Shown: piece by piece, positions 25,015 to 33,809 of the stretch
Numbering within the stretch: position 1 is the stretch's first letter
Layout: each line of letters starts with the position of its first letter
Assembly: GCF_028826155.1 (NCBI RefSeq)
Contig: NZ_JAQGPN010000001.1
Span: forward strand, 3,911,501 to 3,975,500
From: Mesorhizobium shangrilense
GTDB lineage: Bacteria; Pseudomonadota; Alphaproteobacteria; Rhizobiales; Rhizobiaceae
Reading direction: 5' to 3'
DNA length: 64,000 nt
Program-made: the position numbers and the translations under genes
The notes under the pieces: model-generated
Database searches by the model: none
Told to the model about the DNA's origin: nothing
What the model saw: only the letters and a program-made list of their open reading frames with translations

Positions 25015-25649
25015 TCACTGTCTGGGGACGGGCCACATCGTCTAACGTGCAGATGGTCATGTGGGCCATCGGCGAACTCCGGCTGGAGCACAAGCGGCTC
25101 GATGTGGGCGGCGCGTTCGGCGGCAACGACACGCCGGAATATAGGGCAATGAATCCCAACGGCCTCGTCCCGGTGTTCCGCGACGGTGAAGGGCCGATCC
25201 TGTGGGAGAGCGCGGCAATCGTCCGCTATCTGGGCGCGACGTATGGGGACGAGCAGTTCTGGCCTTCTTCGCCCGCAGCCCGCGCCGATGTCGACAAGTG
25301 GGCCGAGTGGATCAAGACGACATTCGGCCCCGCCTTCCTGCCCACGATCTTCTGGACATTGCTCAAGCCGGCCGACAAGCGCGACCACGCCGCGTTCGCG
25401 GCCGCCGAAAAACGCGTCAAGACGCTTGCCATCATGCTGGACGCCCGCCTCGCTGAAGGCGACTACCTTGGCGGCAGCGACATCTGCTTCGCCGACATCA
25501 TCGTCGGCACCCTGCTCTACCGCTATTTCACGCTCGACTTCGACCGCGCCGACGCGCCGCATCTGCGGGCCTACTACGACCGCCTCACGGCGCGTCCCGC
25601 CTATGCCACGCACGCCATGGTTTCCTACGAAAGCCTGCGCGAGAAATGA
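25011..25649 (+). CDS. Glutathione S-transferase-like protein in the bet operon
   Basis: A 212-residue GST-fold protein. The N-terminal domain starts [17 protein letters not shown], a Ser-type active-site loop, and has the [27 protein letters not shown] block that binds glutathione. The C-terminal domain includes [18 protein letters not shown], typical of bacterial GSTs. It overlaps betI by 4 bases and is followed by betA after 75 bases, so it is part of the same operon. Its reaction is unknown. In many rhizobia this place is taken by the choline sulfatase gene betC, which is not present here. Confidence 0.88.
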   Translation: MITVWGRATSSNVQMVMWAIGELRLEHKRLDVGGAFGGNDTPEYRAMNPNGLVPVFRDGEGPILWESAAIVRYLGATYGDEQFWPSSPAARADVDKWAEWIKTTFGPAFLPTIFWTLLKPADKRDHAAFAAAEKRVKTLAIMLDARLAEGDYLGGSDICFADIIVGTLLYRYFTLDFDRADAPHLRAYYDRLTARPAYATHAMVSYESLREK

Positions 25650-25724
25650 TCCCTGACTACGTTCTTGTAACGCAACGCGTCCGGGCGAGGCGTCTCCCGC
25701 TCGCGTGTTCGCCCGGCCGCCGCC

Positions 25725-27377
25725 ATGCTTGAAGCCGACTTCGTCATCATCGGCTCAGGCTCCGCCGGCTCGGCCATGGCCTATCGCCTGTCCGAAGACG
25801 GCAAGCACTCCGTCATCGTCATCGAACACGGCGGCACCGACTACGGGCCGTTGATCCAGATGCCGTCCGCACTGTCGATTCCGATGAACATGCGCCTTTA
25901 CGACTGGGGATTCTCCAGCGAGCCGGAGCCCCATCTCGGCGGCCGAAAGCTGGCCACTCCGCGGGGCAAGGTGCTCGGCGGCTCGTCCTCGATCAACGGC
26001 ATGGTCTACGTGCGCGGACACGCCTGCGACTTCGACCACTGGGAGGATCAGGGCGCGGCAGGCTGGGGCTTCGCCGACGTGCTTCCCTACTTCAGGCGCA
26101 TGGAGAACACGCAGGATCCGGAAGGCGGCTGGCGCGGTACGGATGGCCCGCTCTACGTCCAGCGCGGCCAGCGCGCCAACCCGCTCTACGACGTCTTCAT
26201 CGAGGCTGGCCGTCAGGCCGGCTTCGAGACCACGGCAGACTACAACGGGGCCAAACAGGAAGGCTTCGGCCCGATGGAGCAGACCATCCACCGGGGCCGC
26301 AGGTGGTCCGTCGCCAACGCCTATCTGCGGCCGGCGCTCAGGCGAAGAAACGTACGCGTTGTCAGTGCCTTCGCACGAAAAGTGATGATCGAGAATCAAC
26401 GTGCGGTGGGCGTCGAGATCGAAGCTCGCAAAAAGATTCAGGTCGTTAAGGCAAGACGTGAAGTGATCGTCGCCGCCTCCGCGATCAACTCGCCCAAGAT
26501 TCTCCTACTCTCGGGCATCGGGCCTGCCGCCGAGCTCGCCGCGCTCGGGATCGATGTCGTCGCCGACCGGCCAGGTGTCGGACGCAACCTGCAGGACCAT
26601 CTCGAGCTCTACATCCAGCAGGAATCGGTGAAGCCCATCACCCTGCACTCGGTGCTCAACCCCTTCTCCAAGGCGCTGATCGGCGCCCGCTGGCTGTTCT
26701 TCAAGAGCGGGCTCGGCGCCACCAACCACTTCGAGGCCGCCGCGTTCGTGCGCTCGGCCGCGGGGGTTCCCTATCCCGACATCCAGTACCATTTCATCCC
26801 CGCCGCGGTGCGCTACGATGGCAAGGCGGCGGCGAAGTCGCACGGCTTCCAGGCGCATGTCGGCCCGATGCGGTCGAAGTCGCGCGGCACCGTCGCGTTG
26901 CGCTCGCCCGACGCCTGGGACGCGCCGGCGATCCGCTTCAACTACATGTCCCACCCCGACGACTGGTCGGACTTTCGCCACTGCATCCGCATCACGCGCG
27001 AGATCTTCAGCCAGCCGGCCTTCGACGAGTTCCGCGGGCGGGAAATCTCCCCCGGCGGACACGTGCAGTCGGACGCCGAGCTTGACGATTTCATCCGCGC
27101 CCATGTGGAAAGCGCCTATCATCCGTGCGGCAGCTGCCGGATGGGACGCGCCGACGATCCGCTCGCCGTGGTCGATCCCGAGTGTCGCGTCATAGGCGTC
27201 GAAGGCTTGCGCGTCGCCGACTCCTCCATCTTCCCGCGCATCACCAACGGCAATCTGAACGCACCCTCGATCATGACCGGCGAGAAGGCGGCCGACCACA
27301 TTCTCGGCCGTACCCCACTGCCCCGCTCGAACCTCGAGCCATGGATCAATCCGCGCTGGCGCGAAAGCGATCGTTGA
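25725..27377 (+). CDS. betA: Choline dehydrogenase
   Basis: A 550-residue flavoprotein of the GMC family that oxidises choline to betaine aldehyde. The FAD-binding motif is GSGSAGS at 10-16; GMC signatures are [12 protein letters not shown] at about 85-96 and [16 protein letters not shown] at about 250. The active-site His466 is in [10 protein letters not shown], and the C-terminal FAD contact is [18 protein letters not shown]. Length and the SAMAYRL start match BetA. It follows the GST gene with a 75-base gap and precedes betB by 45 bases. Confidence 0.96.
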   Translation: MLEADFVIIGSGSAGSAMAYRLSEDGKHSVIVIEHGGTDYGPLIQMPSALSIPMNMRLYDWGFSSEPEPHLGGRKLATPRGKVLGGSSSINGMVYVRGHACDFDHWEDQGAAGWGFADVLPYFRRMENTQDPEGGWRGTDGPLYVQRGQRANPLYDVFIEAGRQAGFETTADYNGAKQEGFGPMEQTIHRGRRWSVANAYLRPALRRRNVRVVSAFARKVMIENQRAVGVEIEARKKIQVVKARREVIVAASAINSPKILLLSGIGPAAELAALGIDVVADRPGVGRNLQDHLELYIQQESVKPITLHSVLNPFSKALIGARWLFFKSGLGATNHFEAAAFVRSAAGVPYPDIQYHFIPAAVRYDGKAAAKSHGFQAHVGPMRSKSRGTVALRSPDAWDAPAIRFNYMSHPDDWSDFRHCIRITREIFSQPAFDEFRGREISPGGHVQSDAELDDFIRAHVESAYHPCGSCRMGRADDPLAVVDPECRVIGVEGLRVADSSIFPRITNGNLNAPSIMTGEKAADHILGRTPLPRSNLEPWINPRWRESDR

Positions 27378-27422
27378 GCATGATAAAGCGCAGTCTGACC
27401 GAATCCTAAGGAGCATGGCCCC

Positions 27423-28886
27423 ATGCGCGCCCAGCCCAAAGCCTCGCACTACGTCAATGGCAGCTACCTGGACGACGCCCAGGGCGCAGAGCTGGCCAGC
27501 ATCCATCCCGCCACCGGCGAGCCCATCGCGCTGCTGCGCGCCGCAACGCCCAACGTCGTCGAACTTGCGATGGAGGCGGCGCGCGCCGCACAGCCGGCCT
27601 GGGCGCGGCTGAAACCGGTCGAGCGGGGCCGCATCCTGCGCCGCGCGGCCGACATCTTGCGCGCACGCAACGACGAGTTGTCGCAGCTGGAGACGCTCGA
27701 CACGGGCAAGCCCATTCAGGAGACGACCGTTGCGGACGCCGCATCTGCTGCCGATGCGCTTGAATTCTTCGCCGGCGCGATCGCCGTCTACAATGGCGAG
27801 ATGGTCGATCTCGGTGGGCCATTCGGCTACACGCGCCGCGAGCCGCTCGGCGTCTGCGTCGGCATCGGCGCCTGGAACTATCCGATCCAGGTCGCAGGCT
27901 GGAAGTCGGCCCCGGCGCTCGCCATGGGCAACGCCATGGTGTTCAAGCCGTCGGAGAACACGCCTCTTTCCGCGCTGGCGCTGGCCGAGGTCTACTCGGA
28001 GGCCGGCCTTCCGGACGGCCTCTTCAATGTCGTGCAAGGCTATGGCGATGTCGGCTCGGCCCTCGTCTCGCATCCACTCACCGCAAAGGTGTCCGTGACC
28101 GGCTCGGTGCCTACCGGGCGAAAGGTGCTGGGCCTCGCCGGCTCGCAGATGAAGCACGCGACGATGGAATTGGGGGGCAAGTCGCCGCTGATCGTCTTCG
28201 ACGACGCCGATCTCGAAAACGCCATCGGCGGCGCCATGCTCGGCAATTTCTATTCCTCCGGCCAGGTCTGCTCCAACGGAACGCGCGTCTTCGTGCAGCG
28301 GGGGCTTCACGACCGTTTTCTGGAAAGACTGGCGGCGCGTACCAAGAACATCCGGATTGGCGACCCGTTCGATCCGGAAACGCAGATGGGTCCGCTGATC
28401 AGCAAAGCCCAGCACGAGAAGGTGCTCGCCTACATCGAAACCGGCAAATCCGAGGGCGCCACGCTCGTCTGCGGCGGCAACGTTCCCTCGCTGCAGGGTT
28501 TTGAAGGCGGTTTCTTCGTCGAACCCACTGTCTTCTCCGGCGTCACCGACACCATGACGATCGCGCGCGAGGAGATTTTTGGGCCGGTGATGAGCGTGCT
28601 CTCCTTCGACGAGGAAGACGAGGTTATCGCCCGCGCCAACGGCACCGAATTCGGGCTCGCCGCCGGCGTCTTCACCCGTGACCTCCCCCGCGCCCATCGT
28701 GTCGTACGCGAAATGCAGGCCGGCACCTGCTGGATCAACGCCTACAACCTGACGCCGGTCGAGCTACCCTTCGGCGGCTACAAGCAATCTGGAATCGGCC
28801 GGGAGAACGCACTCGCCGCGCTCGGGCATTACTCGCAGGTGAAGTCGGTCTATGTCGAGACCGGAGACGTCGAGAGCCCGTACTGA
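27423..28886 (+). CDS. betB: Betaine aldehyde dehydrogenase
   Basis: A 487-residue NAD(P)-dependent aldehyde dehydrogenase that makes glycine betaine, an osmoprotectant. The catalytic Cys283 lies in [10 protein letters not shown] and the general base Glu in ELGGKSPL at about 249. NAD-binding parts ([28 protein letters not shown]) and the C-terminal [16 protein letters not shown] are present. Ribosome site AAGGAG before the ATG. It is the last gene of the bet operon. Confidence 0.96.
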   Translation: MRAQPKASHYVNGSYLDDAQGAELASIHPATGEPIALLRAATPNVVELAMEAARAAQPAWARLKPVERGRILRRAADILRARNDELSQLETLDTGKPIQETTVADAASAADALEFFAGAIAVYNGEMVDLGGPFGYTRREPLGVCVGIGAWNYPIQVAGWKSAPALAMGNAMVFKPSENTPLSALALAEVYSEAGLPDGLFNVVQGYGDVGSALVSHPLTAKVSVTGSVPTGRKVLGLAGSQMKHATMELGGKSPLIVFDDADLENAIGGAMLGNFYSSGQVCSNGTRVFVQRGLHDRFLERLAARTKNIRIGDPFDPETQMGPLISKAQHEKVLAYIETGKSEGATLVCGGNVPSLQGFEGGFFVEPTVFSGVTDTMTIAREEIFGPVMSVLSFDEEDEVIARANGTEFGLAAGVFTRDLPRAHRVVREMQAGTCWINAYNLTPVELPFGGYKQSGIGRENALAALGHYSQVKSVYVETGDVESPY

Positions 28887-28918
28887 GGCTCTCCGCGACG
28901 GCAATCTGCGCAGCCGCC

Positions 28919-28941
28919 TTCTCCACCCTTGTGGGGGAGAA
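28919..28941. repeat. Short palindrome of the CTCC-CTTGTGG-GGAG type
   Basis: TTCTCC...GGGAGAA with a CTTGTGG centre forms a stem downstream of betB. The core resembles the arms of the larger element at 37482-37683, so it looks like a remnant or short form of the same palindrome family. It may also help end the bet transcript. Confidence 0.4.
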
Positions 28942-29015
28942 TGCGATTTTGGCATCTTGGGGAGCAGCCAAAGATTGTCCGCGAGCCAGATGCGAGAAAT
29001 CGTGAGCGCCTGGCG

Positions 29016-31271
29016 TCAGACACGCCCCTTCGCGTCCACCGGCTCCGTCGCATCCAGATACTGCGTCAGCGCGCAGACCAGATGGTAGAAGATGCTGGCC
29101 GGCACCTCGCGCGCCTGGCTGCGCCCGCGCTCGTCGATCTGGTCGATCCAAAGCCCCATCGGCGCCGGATCGATGTGCCAACGGAACAGTCGCCCCACCC
29201 GCGCCTCGATCTCCGGCCCGAGGTCCGGCCCGCCGGTGCCGTCCAGTGCAGTGGCCGCCTTGATCGCCTCGGTCTGCGGCCAGCTGCGCGACATCCGGTC
29301 GAGCGGCAGGCCCTGGCGGGTCACCGCTCCGTAGGCCAGGCCGGTCGCGCGGTTGAGGCCGTTGGCGACCGCGGACGCATAGAGCTTTCGGGCGAATGCG
29401 AGCATGTCCGTCTGGCCGCTGGCGCGAGCGAAGTCGACGAGCAGCGAGGCCCACTCGAAGTGGTGCCCGGGCTCCGTCCACTGGCCCGCCTCGCCCGGTG
29501 CGGGCTTCCAGTTGTCGTCGAAGAATTCGCCCAGCGTCCAGGTGTCGGGATCGAAGAAGCTTGAGCGGAAAAGATCGATGATGCGGGCGGCGCGGCGCAG
29601 ATAGCTACGGTCTCCGGTCGCCGCGTGCCACGCAAGGAACGCCTCGAGCAGATGCATGTGGGGGTTCGACCGCCGCACCCCTTCTCCGTCCGCAGTCTCC
29701 AGGAAGCCGGTAAGCCGGTGGTCCTCCAGGTGCTCGTCGAGGAACGCGAAGGTTTCCTGTCCAAGTGTCAGAGCGTCCCCATTGCCGCTGATATGGGCAT
29801 GGGCCAGCGCGAGCAGAACGCAGGAATGATCATAGGCGTCCTCCACCGGATCGGCCACCGAGCCGTCGACGTTGAGTGCGCGCACCCAGCCTCCCCTCTC
29901 GGTGCGACCCGTGCGCACCATGAAATCGATGCCGTGCTGGATCAACTCCGCGGCGGGACCGGACCAGCCGCGCTCCTTCGCAACCGCGAAGGCATAGATC
30001 TGGCGCGCCGTCGTACGCATGCGCTTCGGCTTGTGGATCGGCTTTCCGTGGAAATCGAGAGCTTCGAAGAAACCGCCGTTCTGCCGATCGACGCCCGCAA
30101 CCGACCACAGTGGCAGCGTCTCGTCGAAGAGCCAGTGATGGACCCGCTTGCGCCAAGCTCCTGGCACCAGCACGCGGTCGTCGGACGGCGTGAACTTCGT
30201 CTCCAGCCGGCCGCTTTTCTCGAGCTGCTCGACGATCTTCTTGACGTTCTGGCTGCGGTCGACCGGCGCCACGAATGTCGCGTCGCTGGTGGACACGATG
30301 GCCATGTCCTTGAGACCGATGGCCGAGAGCAGCCTGCCCTCGCTGCGGATGTAGGAATTTTCGCAATCGATGGCGACCACGTCGCCAACAATCACGTTGC
30401 CCTTGTCGTCCGAAGGGCTGACGTCGAGCAGCGACTGCCAGGAGCCGAGATCGCTCCAGCGGAACGTCGCCGGCACCATGGCGATTCCCTCGGCGCGCTC
30501 CATCACGGCATAGTCGATGGAGTTCGAGGGAATCGCTTCGTAGAGGTCCAGCGGCATGTAGACGCCCGAAAGGTCCTCGGTGGCGGCATCGTGGGCCGCC
30601 TCCGCCGCGCGCCAGATCGCCGGCTCGAACCTCAGGAATGCCTCACGCATCGCATTCGCGCTGAACAGGAAGATGCCGGCGTTCCAGTAGAAATTACCTG
30701 CGTCCACATAGGCTTGCGCGGTCTCAAGGTCCGGCTTCTCCACGAAACGGCGCACGTCGCTGACATCGGCGACGGCAGCCGAGTCGGCCTCGATATAGCC
30801 GTAGCCGGTTTCCGGTTGGCTGGGGCTGATGCCGAACACGACAAGCCGCCCGTCGCGAGCCGCCGGTACGCCGCGCTCGACAGTGCTCCAGAACTCGTCC
30901 ACGGTCGTGATCTCGTGGTCGGAGGGCACGACGAGCACAAGGGAATCGCCGAATTTCCGCAACGTCTGCAGCGTTGCGATGGCGACTGCCGCCGCCGTGT
31001 TGCGCCCCACCGGCTCGAAGATCGCGCCGCCTCCGGCGAAGTCGATGTTGGCCACATCCGACCGCACGCGGTCGGCGTGACGTTCGGAAGCGATGAGGTA
31101 GACCGGCGTCTCGCCCGTGCGGCGTCCGGCCATGCGGCGCAGGGTCTTCACGAGCATCGAGCCGTCGCCGGCCAGATCGTGGAACTGCTTCGGGTTGTCC
31201 TCGCGTGAAAGTGGCCAAAGCCGCGAGCCGACCCCGCCGCTCATGACGAAACTGACGATCCGTTCGCTCAT
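29016..31271 (-). CDS. Mannose-1-phosphate guanylyltransferase fused to AGE-family isomerase
   Basis: A 751-residue two-domain protein. Residues 1-355 are a ManC-type nucleotidyltransferase: FVMSGGVGSRLWPLSR (GTP-binding start), FEPVGRNTAAAVAIA, FVEKP, WNAGIFLF and WSDLGSWQSL. In ordinary ManC the C-terminus is a cupin mannose-6-phosphate isomerase; here residues 370-745 are an N-acylglucosamine 2-epimerase (AGE/YihS) barrel with RTTARQIYAFAVA, NPHMHLLEAFLAWHAATGD (about 535), GHHFEWASLL (about 600) and RSWPQTEAIKA, keeping both catalytic histidines. It probably makes GDP-mannose, with the second domain doing a sugar or sugar-phosphate epimerisation or isomerisation. It lies 10 bases after the phosphomannomutase gene. 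Confidence 0.9.
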   Translation of the reverse strand: MSERIVSFVMSGGVGSRLWPLSREDNPKQFHDLAGDGSMLVKTLRRMAGRRTGETPVYLIASERHADRVRSDVANIDFAGGGAIFEPVGRNTAAAVAIATLQTLRKFGDSLVLVVPSDHEITTVDEFWSTVERGVPAARDGRLVVFGISPSQPETGYGYIEADSAAVADVSDVRRFVEKPDLETAQAYVDAGNFYWNAGIFLFSANAMREAFLRFEPAIWRAAEAAHDAATEDLSGVYMPLDLYEAIPSNSIDYAVMERAEGIAMVPATFRWSDLGSWQSLLDVSPSDDKGNVIVGDVVAIDCENSYIRSEGRLLSAIGLKDMAIVSTSDATFVAPVDRSQNVKKIVEQLEKSGRLETKFTPSDDRVLVPGAWRKRVHHWLFDETLPLWSVAGVDRQNGGFFEALDFHGKPIHKPKRMRTTARQIYAFAVAKERGWSGPAAELIQHGIDFMVRTGRTERGGWVRALNVDGSVADPVEDAYDHSCVLLALAHAHISGNGDALTLGQETFAFLDEHLEDHRLTGFLETADGEGVRRSNPHMHLLEAFLAWHAATGDRSYLRRAARIIDLFRSSFFDPDTWTLGEFFDDNWKPAPGEAGQWTEPGHHFEWASLLVDFARASGQTDMLAFARKLYASAVANGLNRATGLAYGAVTRQGLPLDRMSRSWPQTEAIKAATALDGTGGPDLGPEIEARVGRLFRWHIDPAPMGLWIDQIDERGRSQAREVPASIFYHLVCALTQYLDATEPVDAKGRV

Positions 31272-31281
31272 TGGGGTCTAC

Positions 31282-32802
31282 CTAGAATGTCTGGTTATAG
31301 TCGCCCACTTCCGGGCTCTTGCGTAGCACGGCATCCACCGCCTCGAACATCTCGCGCCGACGCTCCGATGAAACCGGGCTTTCCACCACGACGACGAGCT
31401 CGGGCTTGTTCGACGAAGCCCGCACCAGGCCCCATGTCCCGTCTTCGGCGACCACGCGCACCCCGTTGACGGTGATCAGGTCCACGATCTTCTGCCCGGC
31501 GAAGATCTCGTCAGCGGCCTTCATCGCAGTGAAGTCCGCGACGACGCGCTCGACCACGTCGTACTTCACCGTGTCCCCGCAGTGCGGCGACATGGTCGGC
31601 GTGCCGAAGGTCAGCGGCAGGTCGCGGTAGAGGTCGGCCATCGACTTCTGCGGGTTGCGGTCGAGCATCTCGCAGACGGCGATCGCCGTGATGAGGCCGT
31701 CGTCATAGCCGCGTCCGATCGGCGGGTTGAAGAAGAAGTGGCCCGACTTCTCGAAACCGGCGATGGCCCTGAGTTCGGAGACCCGGCGCTTGATGTAGGA
31801 ATGCCCGGTCTTCCAGTAGTCGGTGGCGGCCCCCTGGCGCTTCAGCACCTCGTCGGTCTTGAAGAGGCCCGTGGATTTCACGTCCACCACGAACTTCGCG
31901 CCCGGATGCAGCGCCGAGATATCGCGGGCTAGCATGACGCCCACCTTGTCGGCGAAGATCTCGTTGCCCTCGTTGTCCACTACGCCGCAGCGGTCGCCGT
32001 CGCCATCGAAGCCGAGACCGACGTCGGCGCCAGTCTCAAGCACCTTGTCGCGGATTGCATGGAGCATCTCCATGTCCTCCGGATTGGGATTGTAGCGCGG
32101 AAACGTGTGGTCCAGGTCGACGTCGAGCGGAATCACCTCGCAACCGACCCGCTCCAGCGCCTCCGGCGCGAACGCGCCTGCTGTGCCGTTGCCGCAGGCC
32201 GCGACCACGCGCAGCTTGCGCGTCAACTTCTTGCCCCTGGTGAGATCGTCCAGATAGACGCTACGGAAATCCGCAACTTGCTCGTAAGAACCGCCGCCCG
32301 TGAGGTCGAAGTCGCCGGAAAGGACGATCTCCTTCAGCGCGCTCATCTCGTCCGGCCCGAAGGTCAGCGGCCGTTGCGCGCCCATCTTGACGCCGGTCCA
32401 GCCATTTTCGTTGTGCGATGCCGTGACCATGGCCACGGAAGGCGTGTCGAGCGCGAACTGCGCGAAATAGGCCATCGGCGACAGAGCCAGCCCGATATCC
32501 TTCACGCGCGCTCCGCCGGTCTGCAGGCCGGAGGCCAGCGCCAGCTTGATTCCCATGGAATAGCTGCGGAAGTCGTGGCCGATGACGATATCCGGCCCGA
32601 CGCCGAGACGCCTGATCAGGGTCGCCAGCCCCATGCCCAGCGCCTGCACGCCGAGCAGGTTGAGCTCCGGAGCCTTGTTCGATCCCGGATGGCCGAACCA
32701 CCAGCGCGCATCGTACTCGCGGAAGCCGGTAGGGTTCACCAGCGCGCTCGTCTCGAAGGCGAATGTGTTGGGCTTGGCGTCCGCCACTGGCTTGATGTTC
32801 AC
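31282..32802 (-). CDS. manB: Phosphomannomutase/phosphoglucomutase
   Basis: A 506-residue alpha-D-phosphohexomutase of the PMM/PGM class: phosphoserine loop TASHNENGWTGVKMG, metal-binding loop GFDGDGDRCG, sugar-binding GFEKSGHFFFNPP and phosphate loop RASSNKPELVVVVE. It converts mannose-6-phosphate to mannose-1-phosphate, the substrate of the next protein, so the pair provides GDP-mannose for surface polysaccharide. The start is GTG 32802, with GGGGGACGGAAAAG upstream; the frame is open to 33024 across the tRNA-Pro gene, which rules out the longer reading. The stop is 10 bases before the ManC-AGE start. Confidence 0.92.
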   Translation of the reverse strand: MNIKPVADAKPNTFAFETSALVNPTGFREYDARWWFGHPGSNKAPELNLLGVQALGMGLATLIRRLGVGPDIVIGHDFRSYSMGIKLALASGLQTGGARVKDIGLALSPMAYFAQFALDTPSVAMVTASHNENGWTGVKMGAQRPLTFGPDEMSALKEIVLSGDFDLTGGGSYEQVADFRSVYLDDLTRGKKLTRKLRVVAACGNGTAGAFAPEALERVGCEVIPLDVDLDHTFPRYNPNPEDMEMLHAIRDKVLETGADVGLGFDGDGDRCGVVDNEGNEIFADKVGVMLARDISALHPGAKFVVDVKSTGLFKTDEVLKRQGAATDYWKTGHSYIKRRVSELRAIAGFEKSGHFFFNPPIGRGYDDGLITAIAVCEMLDRNPQKSMADLYRDLPLTFGTPTMSPHCGDTVKYDVVERVVADFTAMKAADEIFAGQKIVDLITVNGVRVVAEDGTWGLVRASSNKPELVVVVESPVSSERRREMFEAVDAVLRKSPEVGDYNQTF

Positions 32803-32996
32803 CTTTTCCGTCCCCCACAAGAATTTTTTTCTCGCCAACCTGCCCCCGCAATTCCGCGGCGGCAGCGCTGCCGGCCTTGTGAACGCAGAGGTTTGAGCGG
32901 TCAATGGGCCGCAGCTTCTTGCGTCACTTTGCAAATTGCTGGCTGGAGGCGCTTGCAGGATGAAATCGCGGCGGTTATATGACCGCCGTCTGGTCA

Positions 32997-33073
32997 CGGA
33001 GTGTAGCGCAGCCTGGTAGCGCACATCGTTCGGGACGATGGGGTCGCAGGTTCAAATCCTGCCACTCCGACCA
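32997..33073 (+). tRNA. tRNA-Pro (CGG)
   Basis: A 77-base gene with the complete cloverleaf: acceptor CGGAGTG pairs with CACTCCG, the anticodon arm CATCG-TTCGGGA-CGATG has CGG, the T arm has GGTTCAAATCC, and CCA is encoded. It reads proline codon CCG. It is divergent from the phosphomannomutase gene and precedes the DUF982 gene region. Confidence 0.96.
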
Positions 33074-33275
33074 GAAGAATCAAAGACTTGGTCTTGATCT
33101 CCAATCCCGCCCGCTCATTCTTCGCCTCTCACTCGAAGCGCGGTAGATCGCGGATTGTGCAGCGCGGCCCAAAGTCCAGAAGCTCGCCGCACCTTCTTCC
33201 TCCCGCATTTTCGTCCTTCGTGACAGGCTCAACCCGATCTCGTGTTCGGTTTCGGTTTCCGAATCGGACGCGCGA

Positions 33276-33572
33276 TCACCTCGGTGCTCGGTGTCCGCCG
33301 GCCTTGCCTGAGGCGGCAGCCGTCTGCAGTTGGCTCCGTTCGCTGGTCAGGATGCCGGCGCTGCGTGCAAAGTCGGCAAACGCCAATCGGGCGAGTTCTC
33401 CATCGACTTCCCCGGTCAAGGCCGCACGACACTTGCTCAGGGCGACCTCGTATTCCGGCCCACGCTGGCTCGGCGGCCAGTCGGCAAGAACCGCATACGC
33501 GCGCGCAGCGCTGCCGATGGTGCTCGGAAATCCCAAGCCGACAAGAATCGTCACCGGTTTCGTGAACTGCAT
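33276..33572 (-). CDS. DUF982 domain protein
   Basis: A 98-residue protein with the DUF982 pattern: PVTILVGLGFPSTIGSAARAYAVLADWPPSQRGPEYEVALSKCRAALTGEVDGELARLAFADFARSAGIL in one block from residue 5 to 76. DUF982 is a small family largely restricted to rhizobia, often in several copies per genome, of unknown function. A GGAGGCC site precedes the ATG. It lies alone between tRNA-Pro and the alpha-glucosidase gene, with gaps of about 200 bases on each side, and its C-terminus (after residue 80) is polar and unconserved. Confidence 0.85.
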   Translation of the reverse strand: MQFTKPVTILVGLGFPSTIGSAARAYAVLADWPPSQRGPEYEVALSKCRAALTGEVDGELARLAFADFARSAGILTSERSQLQTAAASGKAGGHRAPR

Positions 33573-33683
33573 AGGCCTCCTCCATTGCTCACGCCGCGCC
33601 TTGAGAGCGCAGGTCCAACTACAAAGTCGGCAGATTTATGAATCTAGGCGCGAATCGCCGCGCAGCAAGGATACGGGACACAG

Positions 33684-33712
33684 AAAAAACGCCCGCCAGG
33701 TCAGTGGCGGGC
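33684..33712 (-). terminator. Terminator downstream of the alpha-glucosidase gene
   Basis: On the minus strand an 8-bp stem (GCCCGCCA / TGGCGGGC, 33712-33705 with 33698-33691) with a 6-base loop is followed by GTTTTTT. It lies about 100 bases after the alpha-glucosidase stop and 110 before the DUF982 start. Confidence 0.8.
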
Positions 33713-33809
33713 AAGGGAATCCGCGGCCAGAGCCATAGGGAGAGCCATTGCATGGCCTGGCCGGCGCCGCCAGAAAAGCAGACTGCCACGGTTTACGCAG
33801 TGGTATTTG

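Noticed and set aside
26505..28697. A 730-codon leftward ORF
   Set aside because: Antisense to betA and betB; no domain.
33088..33738. A 216-codon rightward ORF after tRNA-Pro, considered as an integrated element gene
   Set aside because: Antisense to the DUF982 gene, low-complexity composition, no integrase and no second copy of the tRNA 3' end seen nearby.
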